From Hortaea werneckii (Eukaryota > Ascomycota > Dothideomycetes > Mycosphaerellales > Teratosphaeriaceae), in the NCBI GenBank assembly GCA_037044905.1, contig JBAOKB010000147.1:744001-808000 (forward strand): a stretch of DNA of 64,000 bases. The letters are read 5' to 3'. The notes below the pieces were generated by a model. The model searched no databases. It was not told where the DNA came from and saw nothing but the letters and a program-made list of their open reading frames with translations. How positions within the stretch are numbered: the stretch's first letter is position 1; the number at the start of each line of letters is the position of its first letter. A program made the position numbers and the translations under genes. Of this stretch, positions 46,732 to 58,659 are shown one piece after another.

Positions 46732-48923
46732 GGCAGCGATTGTGGAGTGTGAGGGTTAAAACGAGCGCTGCTGGTTAGTACGTGCAACCAGGCATGCGGG
46801 GAGAAATGGGAATGGGGAGAAGGGTGCAAACTGCTAATTTGACCGTGTCGGTCTCTTTCTTCGGGTGGTGACGGCGTGCGTGTGATACCAGACCCACTGA
46901 TCTCTGACAGTATACTTCTTTGACAGGCTGTCAACGCAGGAGATGTTTCGCAAGGTTGTTCTTCCACGAGACTTGGAAAGACCGCCTGGTGCAATATGTT
47001 GGCTGGGGACCGTGACACAGTCAAGATGATTCACAAGGGTATTCTGTTGCCACAATGGGCGAAAATGGAAGATGAGGATCTGTCTTGGTTAGACAAGGGT
47101 ACAATGGCTGCGGAGGATGTGGCCCGCGGATGTAGTCAGGATGGGATGCCTTTTTCAGATGACGACGAAGCGATTTCTTATGAAACAGATGCGCTCGTGT
47201 ATGGAGCATCTTGTCGCTAGGGAGGAGACGCCATAATGGGAGACTCAGGATACTCTTCACCCAGGTAACCATCGTAACGGTGGCCGTTATCCGAGGAATG
47301 CGACACGCCGTGGCAGTCTAGGCGTGCTGCTTTGGATTTTCTACTCGCGACGACATCTTGTTGTCAGTGGCTTTGCATTTCCAAAGTATCACTGGCTGCA
47401 GGTACCCTCAGGCGCGTGTTACCACACGTCTGCCCCGTCATCTGCCATTGTCCTGCAGCTGGTGACATGATGCTGCCACAACGCCCTTTGGAACAATCGG
47501 ATTCCTCCAGCGCCCGCGTAGTGGCGATAGACATCCTGCTTGACAACGGTAACTACGTCGAAAACGTCCCGGCGGAATTGCTGTGCAAGATTGCAAGACG
47601 GAAATGCATTTGGGTTAACAGTAACGGCTGTGGTCTTATTGGTTTCTAAGCGCAAGTGCTGTAGGCCGCGAAGTGAACGCGCTAGCGAATTCGAGAAGTC
47701 TATCATCTGCGCACTGTAGCTTCGCAGCAATGAACACGCCACTCACGTCCTCTGGATCACAACGTCGCCTAGTTCAAATGACCTTCGAATATCCCTTACA
47801 GGTCGTGGCCGACTCGTTGGCGTTTATATCGATTCTATACTTGCTTCCGAAAGGGTAAGCGCAAATGGCGTTATTGCGACTCGCAGTCGCAACTTTGTCA
47901 AAGGAGTGTACATCACGTTTTTGAGCCGGAAACGAGAAAGCGACTGCATCAAGATTGACGCGATGGAGCGTAGAGGTGCCACACAGACCTCCTGATTAAA
48001 ACATACAGAACGCGGCGCACCTGGACATGTCGTTAATACCGCCGACCTGGACCCAAGGCACCTCTTCACCGGTTCATATGCCAAAGGAGCCATGCTCATT
48101 AGCCAGCAGCTCTCGTGCGACATCGATGTGTGACAGGTGATCTGCAGGTCTCACAACATGCTGTGGTGGCTTTGCGGAAGCGTATGACCGGGTTGGTGGG
48201 TTTCGTTCCTGGAGACGCACAGGTCTTTTCTGTAGGCATCGCTCGGCTCTTGGATGCGGCGGCTGGCGGCAGTGCAGGTGGTGGTGGCTGATCAAAGCGC
48301 TTAGGAGCAGTCGTCTTACCTGGGTGTGCAATCACTAAAAGCGTCGGCTTTGCCGGTGCGCATAAGGCACTTTTGACCTCGATTGCCCTAACGAAGCATC
48401 GATAATACTCGCACATACAAAGGCATGCTCATATGTTTCATGAGGCACCTGAGCCCTTGGGCCAGATCTCGGCGCCATTTCCCATATCAGCCCCAAGCCT
48501 CTTACCATCGGTCTCAAACCGCTGTTGACGACTTCAGCGCAGACGCCGGCCCGCCTCTCCAACGGTCGAACCCTGAGAGCGATTCCTGTGTTTACTTATT
48601 GCCAGTTTCGGTCTTTATGCAACGGTTTCAGTGCTGTCCAGTACTGACGAGTCCTCACAGGATCAGCTGGATGGCAATCCTAGGTAACGGGAAGCCCGAC
48701 CTCGGGAGCAGTCACCTGCACAGTAGTCCGTTTTAGCCTAAGGCATAATCGCCTCGCCCTTCGGTACAGATCGACGCGAAGATGTACTTCACTGCGCACA
48801 TTCTCACTGAGCAGATCTTCTGCCGGCAAATGCCAGGACATGTACCACAAGCTGTGAATACATGCTTTGTCTAATTCTCGATGTGAACGCTTCCAGAAAT
48901 TCCATACCAATAATCCAGAAAGC
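46732..48923. other. Gene-poor stretch of 2.2 kb
   Basis: This lies between the divergent GH81 and IlvD genes. Short overlapping frames are present on both strands (for example minus-strand frames at 47,419-47,742 and 47,824-48,123), but none has a recognisable domain. I see no repeats or RNA genes. Confidence 0.4.
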
Positions 48924-50858
48924 ATGAGCGACCTAAAAGACTACGACTTGAACCAGTCCATCTCGGGAACAGGACTACGTCAGGGTCTCACATCGTATGG
49001 CGATACACATTTCTCGTTGTTCCTCCGCAAGGTCTTTATCAAAGCTGCCGGCTATGGCGAAGATGCATTGTCCCGACCTATCGTAGGCATCATCAACACG
49101 GGTTCCGGGTTCAACCCTTGCCATGCAAATGTACCCCAACTCATAGAAGCAGTCAAGCGAGGCGTACAGCAGCAAGGTGGACTCGCTATTGAGTTCCCAA
49201 CTATCAGTCTCCATGAATCGTTCGCGGCCCCTACGAGCATGTTTCTTACGCAACCTGATGAGCATGGACACAGAGGAGATGATTAAAGCGCAACCGCTTG
49301 ATGTTTGTGTGGCGATTGGTGGCTGCGACAAAACTGTCCCAGCGCAGCTCATGGGTGCTGTTTCGGCAAACAAGCCAGTGCTCCCGCTCGTGACTGGACC
49401 AATGATGCCTGGATCGTTCAAGGGCGAGCGCATCGGTGCCTGCACAGATTGCAGAAACAATTGGGCAGCATATCGAAGAGGTGACCTCGACATTGAGGAC
49501 ATCAATGGCATCAACGAAGAGCTTGCGCCTACTGTAAGTCGTTCGGCTCATTTTCGTACGCTTGAAGAAGCCTCCACTTACTGTGAGCCTTAAGGTCGGG
49601 ACATGCGGAGTTATGGGAACAGCGAGTACTATAGCATGGTAAGTGATTCAATTCGCAAAAATTACACACCGAATTCTTGACACATCTAACATTTCCATTC
49701 AGCGCCGTTGCTGCATTGGGATTGATGCCATTCAAAGGCGCGTCTGCACCCGCTGTGTCCTCAGCAAGGCTACGAGTGGCGGAAGAGACTGGCGCAATGG
49801 CTGTAGCAGCAGCGTCAAACGTAGAACAAAGACGACCCCAATCCGTGCTCTCTAGGGAGTCCTTCCTCAACGCCATTACAGTCCTTCAAGCCATTGGCGG
49901 CTCTACAAACGGAGTAGTTCATCTGATGGCGATTGTGAATCGTCACCCCAAGACTGCTGGTAGTATTACCCTAAAGACCTTTGACGAGGTGGGCAGGAAG
50001 ACGCCTTTGCTCGTTGACCTCAAACCGAGCGGAGACAACTACATGAACGATTTCCACAACGCCGGTGGCATGCTGGCGTTGCTCCACACGCTTCGTCCGT
50101 TGCTCCACCTTGATGCTCTGACTATCACGGGCGAGACTTTGGGACAAAGACTGGACGCTACACCTTTCAAGCCTTTTCCTTATTCGAAGCAACTGATCAG
50201 ATCTCTATCCGACCCTGTATATCCGGACTCGGCCCTCGTCGTACTTTACGGCAACCTAGCACCAGGTGGCGCAGTGCTCAAGGCTGCTGCGTCAAAGGAC
50301 CGTAGGCTGTTAGAATACGAGGGTCCTGCGGTCGTCTTTGAGAATGCTGCTGACCTGGCGCAACGCATCGATAGTGAAAACCTTGATGTTACATCGGAGT
50401 CTGTGCTAGTCCTCAAGAGCATTGGTCCGATCGGAAACCCAGGAATGCCAGAAGCCGGCGTGATACCCATTCCACGAAAACTCCAAGGCGTGCAAGACAT
50501 GCTGAGGATCTCCGATGGAAGGATGTCCGGGACAGCTGGTGGGACGATCGTCCTTCATGTCTCGCCGGAAGCTGCGATCGTTGACTCGCCCTTTGGAGTT
50601 CTGCAGAACGGGGATCGGATCCGGTGTAGCTTGTCCGCAAGATGTCTTCAAGTGGATATTTCTGACGAGGAGCTTGCACGGAGAGTTGCAGCTCGCAAGA
50701 CGTCTTTGCAGCAGCAGGGACGTCAAATACGGAACGGTCGTATCGTTGGGGAGCAAAGACGTGGATACCGAGGGCTGTATGAGACATCCGTGAATCAAGC
50801 TGAAGAGGGTGCAGACTTTGACTTCTTAACCGCGACAGGTGCTGTAGATCAACAATAG
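48924..50858 (+). CDS. IlvD/Edd-family dehydratase with one apparent frameshift
   Basis: This Fe-S dehydratase resembles dihydroxy-acid or sugar-acid dehydratases. Exons are 48924-49533, 49595-49638 and 49703-50858, with introns of 61 and 64 nt. Conserved blocks are GIINTGSGFNPCHANVPQLI, EFPTISLHESFAAPTSMFL, and IGGCDKTVPAQLMGA with its cluster Cys. GERIGACTDCRNNW and GTCGVMGTASTMAC-type cluster motifs and SDGRMSGTAGG near the C-terminus follow. The wording SLHESF and CDKTVPA suggests a sugar-acid dehydratase subgroup rather than branched-chain amino acid synthesis. Exon 1 shifts frame after SMFL. Removing one T from the TTT at 49242-49244 restores RNLMSMDTEEM, so this is a single-base insertion. 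The protein is about 600 residues, normal. The substrate is an inference only. Confidence 0.9.
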
Positions 50859-51091
50859 AGCATTACCGCTTATACTACCTACCCAAAGGTTTCACGGGGT
50901 AGCAAAGGAGCTCGCGGCCGCATCTTGTCCATGAATTTGACAAACAGTGTAACAGTTCACTTTCATCCCATTCCGAATTTTGAGGGTTTCTTTTCTTTTC
51001 TTTTCATTTCTTTCCTTTTCTTGTTCTTTTCCCCTAACCCCTGCTATCGGTGAATTGTGCAGCTAAAAGCAAAGCATCCGTGTCCTCCAGG

Positions 51092-52978
51092 TTATAATTC
51101 CAACACCCGCACATACTCAACGGGTCCTACATAGACCTTCCGCCCCCAAAGAAAGTAGTACAACATGGAGAACAATACGACTACTCCAAATATCAGAATA
51201 CTCCAATTCATGCTGACGACGGTGAGAAGCGGCTCCGGCACAGGCGGGAAGAACGCAATAACAAACACCAAGACCAGGAATCCGACGGCTATAATATTCA
51301 GAGCCAGACCAAAGATTCGTCCTAGATCGAAGCGCGAAGCGAGTAAAGGCTTCCCAGCAATCCTTAGCCAGATCATACACGAAAGGCAGATGATGTACGA
51401 GATAGTAAGTGTGCCTGTTCCTAATGACGTGATGGAGTTGAAAGCTGCAGTGGAACCGATGTTGACGAGGCTGATACAGGCGGCGAAAGTGAACGAGACT
51501 AGGATGGCGTTCACGGGGACATCGAGACCGGGCGGACCTGTGGCGGAGAATGTGTTAGCCATGTGAGATTCGGTTTGTTAAGGCTTCGTCCAAAGCCGGA
51601 GAAGAAATGTTAGCCTTACACGAGCCACCCACTTCGAGAACGGCAGTCCGTCATCCCTCGCGAAGGCGAATAGTTGGCGCGAGGAGCCCGCCATGATCGT
51701 GATACAGCTTGATGCCGAAAGAATGATGATGAAAGCCGTCATGGCATTTGTCGCCGCTAGCGACCCTGTAGTGTTGTAGAAGATCTGGATGAAGGGATAT
51801 CCCGTCGGTGTACTCAACACAGCCTCGATGTCACCAATGCAATAGCAGATCGCAACCAGCATGACGAATGCCATTAGACCGTTGGCGAAGGTTGCTAATG
51901 TCATTACTCGAGGGAGCGTATAGGCTGCATCTTGTAGTTCTTCGGCCATGTGAGCTTTCTACTAGTTAGCGAAGCGTACCCGCTGAGACTATGAGTAGAC
52001 TTGCCAGCAGCATCGGCGCCTAGTAAAGGTGCAGTCGCAGCGACAAGACCGCCAATTAGTGTTGATAACCCGGCGTTGTTCCAGCCCGGGTCGTAGAAAG
52101 TGTTCCAAACGGCTTGGTGTGACGCTTTGGGACTTAAAGCTAAGAGAGTGGCGAAAATGCCAATGAAGCCGAACACATGGATGAAGAGGATTAGGCCTTC
52201 GACTAACGGCAGTCTATGTGCCAGAACAGTGTTGAAGAAGACCGCGAAAGATAGCATGGCGATGATGAGTAAAGTGCCGTGCCAGCGTTCAAAGACATAT
52301 CTGTACTAGCCGGTGAATGGGAGTGCAACAGGTTGCTGAGAGGACTCACCCTGGATAGTTAAGCACCAGGAGACCTTGGATCTGTGTCCCTGTCAGATAG
52401 CCTGAGAAGGCAATGCCTGTCTGCCAGCCTAAAACGCCGAGCCAACCTGCCATCAGATAAGCATGAAGCGCTGCTGTGCTTCAGCGTTTTGCGCAATGTG
52501 AACCTACCAACAACGTAACTTAGGAACTTCTGCCATCGCTTCGGTGCAAGCTCCGAGACCCAGTGATACTGGCGTGTAGCCCGGTCAGCTTCTAGTCCCC
52601 GCAGCAGGTAGACACAGTTGTAATTTCTTGTCACTTATCTCCACTAGTAGGCATCATACTACCCAGTTCACCAAGCGATGCATACACGGCAATGAACCCA
52701 AGCCAAACGGCTAGATTCGTGTACAAGGCACCAGCTCGCCCGCCATTACTGAATGCGATGGCGGAAGTGCTCAGGACGCCTTCCCATGAACACATCAGGA
52801 TCATCGAGAAGGCGAGCATGGTGACGTTCTTGAAGTCGCGGCGGGTCTCTTGCTTCTTGTTCATACGCTCCATGCCCTGTTGGTCTGCAAGGTTGCCTGT
52901 CCTCGGGCTGTGCCTCGAGACATTCCCATCCTGAGCGGGAGTCTGAGACACGGTGATGTTCTTCTCTGTGGCCTGCAT
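51092..52978 (-). CDS. APC-superfamily permease (choline/GABA/amino-acid type)
   Basis: This plasma-membrane transporter has about 12 hydrophobic segments. Exons are 52978-52645, 52591-52508, 52446-52350, 52300-52005, 51954-51622 and 51537-51092, totalling 530 codons in frame. Recognisable pieces are FKNVTMLAFSMILMCSWEG, YHWVSELAPKRWQKFLSY, WLGVLGWQTGIAF, HMAEELQDAAYTLPRVM (the conserved DAxxHMAEE loop of the family), and GSSRQLFAFARDDGLPFSKW. LFARDDG-type and HMAEE motifs place it with fungal choline/GABA/polyamine transporters; substrate is undetermined. Intron 4 has a GC donor (GC-AG). The first intron lacks a good GT donor at the position expected from homologues, so that junction is uncertain. 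An ATG at 52978 followed by a polar cytosolic tail is a natural start. Confidence 0.88.
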
Positions 52979-53700
52979 TATGGTAAGAGGGTCTAAGGGG
53001 GTTTGGGAACTTGGGAACAGGAAGGGAAGATGGAGGAAAAGGACGGAGAGAGGACCAGTGGAGAAATGGGCATGGCATGGGGCCTACTTGCTCTTTGCTA
53101 CACCCACCTGGACCGCCTATCTTCATGGTAAGGTTGCACACTGCAGCTCTCCCTTCCTGATTGCAGACGCCTCCTCGCGCTTTCGGGGCAAGATCTACGC
53201 GTATATCATATTGCTATGCAGGCTTGATCCTGCGCACACGGCACTTGAATTGGATTGGGCTCCAACAACGATGCTCGAGTAGGAGTGGCCGATATACTGG
53301 AGCGGGTGGCGCATGGTGTATGGACTCGATGGCAGCATTGTCGTTGTGGTCGGCATCCTCGGTCGTCTAGATTCCGCTCCAGAGTCATTCACAGAAAGCG
53401 CCGAGTCGTCCATTGCCTTCCATCATCATTCGGCGCGTCCCGGACTTTGCCTCTGATGGTCCGTGCGCGAGACTTCCGACATCTGGAGTTCGCGGTCGTT
53501 TCGTCATGCGAGTCGGATTCATACTCATTCATTCTCCATTTGCCCCCGTGCAACACACATCTCTGTTTGGGTGCTCATCAGCGCTGGAACGACTGCAGCA
53601 TCTCCACTCGGATATCAGCGTCGAAGGCTCCTCCCTCCCAGATTGAGTGAGCTCTCTCGGCGCAGGGCGGCCTTGTCCGCGACGAAACACCCCCCCAAAC
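52979..53700. promoter_or_regulatory. Divergent promoter region, permease / YME1
   Basis: This region of about 720 bp separates divergent start codons. Several overlapping frames cover it but none has family support. Confidence 0.45.
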
Positions 53701-55967
53701 ATGGCGTTCCAGGCGCCTGGCAGTGTCCAGCGCATGTCTTCCATCCTCAGCGCCATGCCGAAAGGCAGTCTGCAGCGCGCATTCCCTACTGCATTCCCTG
53801 CCGCTCGCTCGTTCTCCACCGCACTTCGCCTCACGCCGTTCGCACCCCGCCCTTCTCCAGCAAACACGAGCCGGGTCGGCCTCTCGCAGCAACGAACTCT
53901 CTTCGGCTCGTCATGGGGTCAGACCAGCAACCGCAATATGCTCGCTTATATGGAGCAAACTGCAAACAACAACCCCGGCAGCGCCACCGCCCAAAACGCT
54001 TTCTACCAGGCTCTCCTCCGCGCCAATATGCCTGAGATCCTTGTTGAGCGCTACCAGACCAACCGATATGCTTCAAATCCCGCTTGTGAAAACGTATACA
54101 TGAAAGCTCTGGAGCGCATCGGCGCTGCAGAGTCTGGCGGCATCGGTGCCATGGCAGGAAAGTCTCACGCAGGTACCGGTAATCAGCTTTCGCAAGAGCA
54201 GCTCCAGGCAATTGGACAGGCAGTCTCCGCGCGCAACCAAGGTGGCAATGTCAGCATCTCCAAAACCGGATCTGGCGCCAAGAACGAACCGCTCTACGTT
54301 GTAGTCGATGAGAGCCTCGGGAGCACTATCTTCAAATGGGTCAAGTTCATATGTATCTTCGGTCTGGTTGGATACCTCTGCCTGGTGGTCTTCACCCTTC
54401 TGATTGAGGCCACTGGCGTCCTGAAGAAGGTCGGAGGTGCTCAGAACGCGGAAGCCAAGCCTGAACTCCAGACGACTCGATTCTCCGATGTGCATGGCTG
54501 TGACGAGGCAAAGGATGAGCTACAAGAGCTGGTGGAGTTCCTCAAGAATCCTGATAAGTTCAGTACTCTTGGAGGCAAGCTGCCAAAGGGTGTTCTCCTT
54601 GTCGGTCCTCCAGGAACTGGTAAGACGCTACTCGCAAGAGCTGTCGCCGGCGAGGCGCAGGTGCCGTACTTCTACATGTCTGGATCGGAGTTTGACGAGG
54701 TCTATGTGGGTGTGGGTGCCAAGCGTGTTCGCGAACTATTCGCCGCTGCTCGTGGCAAGTCACCCGCTATCATCTTTATCGACGAGTTGGACGCCATCGG
54801 CAGTAAGCGTCATGAACGTGATGCTGCCTACGCAAAGCAGACGCTGAACCAGCTTTTGACCGAACTCGATGGTTTCGACCAAAACTCTGGCGTGATTGTC
54901 ATTGGCGCCACTAACTTCCCTCAATCTCTGGACAAGGCACTTACGCGTCCCGGTCGTTTTGATCGCAACGTTACGGTCCCGTTGCCTGATGTTCGCGGTC
55001 GGATCTCCATCCTGAAGCACCACCTCCGGAACATTCGCACAGATGCCACAGTGGACCCTGCCATCATTGCCCGAGGCTGCCCAGGCTTCTCTGGAGCAGA
55101 ACTGGAGAACGTCGTCAACCAGGCCGCGATTCACGCTTCGAAGAACAAGTCACAGAAGGTTTCCGTGGATGATCTGACTTGGGCAAAGGACAAGATTCTC
55201 ATGGGAGCTGAGCGTAAAAGCGCAGTCATCCAACAAAAAGACAAGGTCATGACTGCCTACCACGAGGGTGGTCATGCACTTGTCGCTATGCTGACGGAAG
55301 CCACTACGCCTTTGTACAAAGCTACAATTATGCCACGCGGTCACGCCCTAGGTATTACGCAGATGTTGCCGGAGCTAGACAAGGTCAGTGAGACAAAGAA
55401 GGAGATGATGGCTCAAATCGATGTCTGCATGGGTGGCAAGGTCGCTGAAGAGCTGATATACGGCCCTGACAACGTCACGACTGGCGCCAGCTCGGACATT
55501 CAAAACGCTACCCGTATTGCATACATGATGGTCACGCAAGCGGGTATGTCTGATGAACTAGGCAATGTGGACCTGGCATCAGAGTATGCACGATTGTCGA
55601 CCGAGACCAAGCAGCGTATCGAAACGAGGTTCGCCGGTTGGTGGAAGACGGTCGTGACCGCGCCCTCAAGCTTCTTACAGAGAACCGAGATGGCCTGAAG
55701 CGGTTAGCTGAAGCTCTCGTAGAGTACGAGACGTTGTCGAAGGAGGAGATGGAAACGGTAGTCAAGGGTGGCAAATTGACTGAGAAATTAAAGGCAGACC
55801 CTGACACTCCTGTCAAGGCTCCTGAAGCCGAGGATCTCCTGCCACCTGGCGGCCTTGGACTGCCACCCAGCCTTGGTGGTAGCCCGCCGAGTGGTGAACA
55901 AGGTGCTCAGGGCGAAGGCGCAAATGGACGGCCTTACCCTGTCGGCAACCGCAGGAATGAGAGATGA
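53701..55967 (+). CDS. YME1: Mitochondrial i-AAA protease with one apparent frameshift
   Basis: This ATP-dependent zinc metalloprotease of the inner membrane faces the intermembrane space and degrades misfolded or short-lived proteins. An N-terminal basic, Ser-rich presequence precedes one membrane segment (about residues 220-240, [19 protein letters not shown]). The AAA module has [14 protein letters not shown], Walker A GPPGTGKT (near residue 303), Walker [12 protein letters not shown] and the SRH arginines ([12 protein letters not shown]). The metalloprotease motif is HEGGH (near 522), and the third ligand region is [11 protein letters not shown]. The frame stops early after TKQRIE. Adding one A in the run at 55622-55624 restores [14 protein letters not shown] and a further ~110 residues to the stop at 55967. 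As YME1 is functionally important, an assembly error seems likelier than a mutation. An in-frame start 18 codons upstream is less typical. Confidence 0.93.
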
Positions 55968-56708
55968 GGTCACGGATAGGGCCAGAGACAAGATCGACAG
56001 CCCACTTCAGAGGCAAAGCCTTGAACGCCGCACTGAACACCTCCGCACGAGGATGGTCAGTAACCGTACCCTCATCAAACCCAAAAGAGAGCAGGCCGAC
56101 CGTGAGGCGCGGCCGCATTCCCTACAGGCTCTAGCCTGACCACCATAGTGTCTTGGATATCATCCTGATCGGCAAGCATGCATGGCGTTAGTTCTGCATG
56201 AGGCGGACTGGACATGCAATTTTACTTTGTGATAGCGATACGATTCATTTGTGTATCTCGTAGCTACTGTATCGGCGACAACAACTTCGCCATTAGTTTA
56301 GAATTTCTTACGTCTCACGTTCCTCCTTATGCGTCTGTCAGCATTGTGCTGGCTGGGTCAGTGTGGTTTCGGCATGTCTCGGCAAGCAGATCAGCCGAGG
56401 TACCGTTGCGGGGAGATGCTTGCTATAGCGGATCGTTTCAAACCGATCGATCCGAAGAAGAGGACAACCCATCTTCATCGGGTTGGAGAAAAGTGCAACT
56501 CTTCTTGGATCGAAATACAGGGACCTTTTTGGGGTTTAAGACAGGGAAACGAGAAGCGTCACTAGCAGCTCATAGCTTCGGAGGGCGGACTTTTGAGTTG
56601 AAACATTGCCGTGTAAAGCGGGCTCTTTGGAGCAAACTCATTGCCGACGAACTAGAGAGACAGGATGGCACTTGGTACAATCCAGCAGATACTTCTGAGA
56701 GACGGACA
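55968..56708. other. Intergenic, YME1 to FAT1
   Basis: This is the YME1 3' region and the FAT1 promoter. An open frame runs through 56,214-56,708 in phase with the proposed FAT1 start, but that part lacks family similarity and I treat it as non-coding. Confidence 0.45.
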
Positions 56709-58659
56709 ATGACTGATAACGGCGTAGCCGCAGCCGCAGCTGGTGGTGTCGCCACCGCTGCATATCTTAACGGGAAGTACCAGATCGGACGAGATCTTAA
56801 AGCCATTTTGAAGGATCGTAAGGCAAGGAAAGCGTACGCACAAGCAGGTTCGTGATCTTCATATCAGGTTCAATATTTAACCAGGCATTATGAGAGCTAA
56901 CTCGACCGAAATCAGAACAGGAAGGCGGTTTGTCGCCATGGTATGTCCTGGCCGAGACGTGTGCTCGGCAACCCAACGATCGTGCCATCTGGACGCGGGA
57001 AGGATCCTGGACCTTCAAAGAGTTCACGACCAGACCGTTCGCTATGCCCAATGGATGCTGGAGAATGGCGTCCGTCCAGGTGAACTGGTGGCGATGTATT
57101 TGCACAACAGCGCCGAGTTCCTCATGATTATGTTTGCTACCCATTGCATCGGGGCTGGCCCTGCACTAATCAATTATAACCTGGAAGGAAAGGCCCTGAT
57201 GCATTGTTTGTCTGTCTGCGATACTAAGTTGATGGTTGTCGATGCGGACGCAGGTTGTCAGCAGCGTATTAACGACAGTCGAGCCGATATTGAAGCACGT
57301 GGCACCAAGCTGATGACGCTTGATGCTGGACTAAAGCAGCAAGTCAGCTCGAAGCCGGCTGTGGTTCCTGAAGATAGTCTGAGACGCAACATGAAGCCTG
57401 AATGGCCATATGCGCTGATCTACACGTCCGGCACGACTGGTCTCCCCAAGGGTTGCCCCTTACCGTCTCCCGGACCTGGCTACTTGGCTCGCATCTCGAT
57501 CCACCTTTCGGCACAAAACCAGGCATAGACTGCTGGTATAGCCCCATGCCGCTCTACCACGGAACCGGCATCATCACGACCTCGTCCGCCCTGCTCTCAG
57601 GCGTAGGCGTGCAATTGCACCCCGCTTCTCCGTTAAGAATTTCTGGCCAGATATCCACGATTCAGGCTCGACGCTCTTCATCTACGTGGGCGAGACGGCA
57701 AGATATTTACTCGCTGCGCCTCCGCATCCGCTGGAGAAGAAACACAAGCTCCGGGTTGCTTATGGTAACGGACTTAGGCCTGATGTTTGGGTTGCATTCC
57801 AGGACGATTCAACATCCCTGAAATCGCCGAATTTTTCAATTCGAGCGAGGGTATGTTTGCCCTGATCGTCTGGGACAAGGGACCGTACCTTAGTAAGTGC
57901 GTCGGTCACCATGGTGGGCTGGCGAGGCTGCTCCTGCGTAATACTTTTGTACCAGTGCGGATCGACTTCGAGACGGGCGATATCTGGCGCGACCCGAAGA
58001 CGGGCTTTGCTGAACGTCCGCCCTACGAGGAAGGCGGCGAGATGCTTGTCGCTGTCCCGAATAAGGAAGCATTTGGTGGATACTGGCGTAATGAAGAAGC
58101 GACGAACAAGCGCTTCGCTACCAATGTCTTCACCAAGGGCGACCTGTGGTATAGAAGTGGGGATGCCCTTAGACGTACGCCAGACGGCCATTGGTACTTC
58201 CTCGATCGACTAGGTGATACGTTCCGTTGGAAATCGGAGAACGTGTCGACTGCCGAGGTGGCAGAGACGCTTGGTCGATTCCCAGGCGTTGCGGAGGCAA
58301 ACGTCTACGGTGTAAGCGTTCCTGGACACGAAGGTCGTGCTGGCTGCGCAGCCATGCATCTCACTGTCGATCCGGATCAGACATTCTTCACCGAACTCCT
58401 AAAATACTGTCAGAGGAGTCTCCCGCGCTATGCCGTCCCAGTCTTCCTACGTATCGTGACGAGGAGCTCGCACATCCACAACCATAAACAGAATAAGGTG
58501 GGCTTGAGGCGGGAAGGGATTGATCTGGATAAGATTGGAACTGAGGAGAAAGGTGGCGAGCAGGATGTGTTCATGTGGTGGCAGCCCAAATCAGATACTT
58601 ATCAGCCCTACGAACGGAAGGATTGGGAAAGCCTTGCCAAACAGCAAGTAAAGCTTTGA
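56709..58659 (+). CDS. FAT1: FAT1-type very-long-chain acyl-CoA synthetase / fatty acid transporter, four frame breaks
   Basis: This family activates and imports long and very long fatty acids at peroxisomes, lipid droplets or the plasma membrane. Exon 1 (56709-56847) starts MTDNGVAAAAAGGVATAAYL, a short hydrophobic anchor. A 68-nt intron follows, and exon 2 begins at 56916. Motifs are LSPWYVLAETCARQPNDRAI, the AMP-binding P-loop YTSGTTGLPKG, MPLYHGTG, YRSGDALRRTPDGHWYFLDR, GDTFRWKSENVSTAEVAETL (the FATP/VLACS signature) and NHKQNKVGLRREGID near the end. The reading frame must change four times, each by one missing base: near 57023-57026, 57449-57453, 57610-57613 and 57803-57806. All four steps go in the same direction. 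Coding would give about 620 residues. This gene is either decaying or lies in a poorly called region; neighbours show at most one break each. Confidence 0.85.

Noticed and set aside
56214..56708. N-terminal extension of the FAT1 first exon
   Set aside because: The frame is open by chance upstream; family members begin near the hydrophobic anchor at 56709, and the extension has no similarity.
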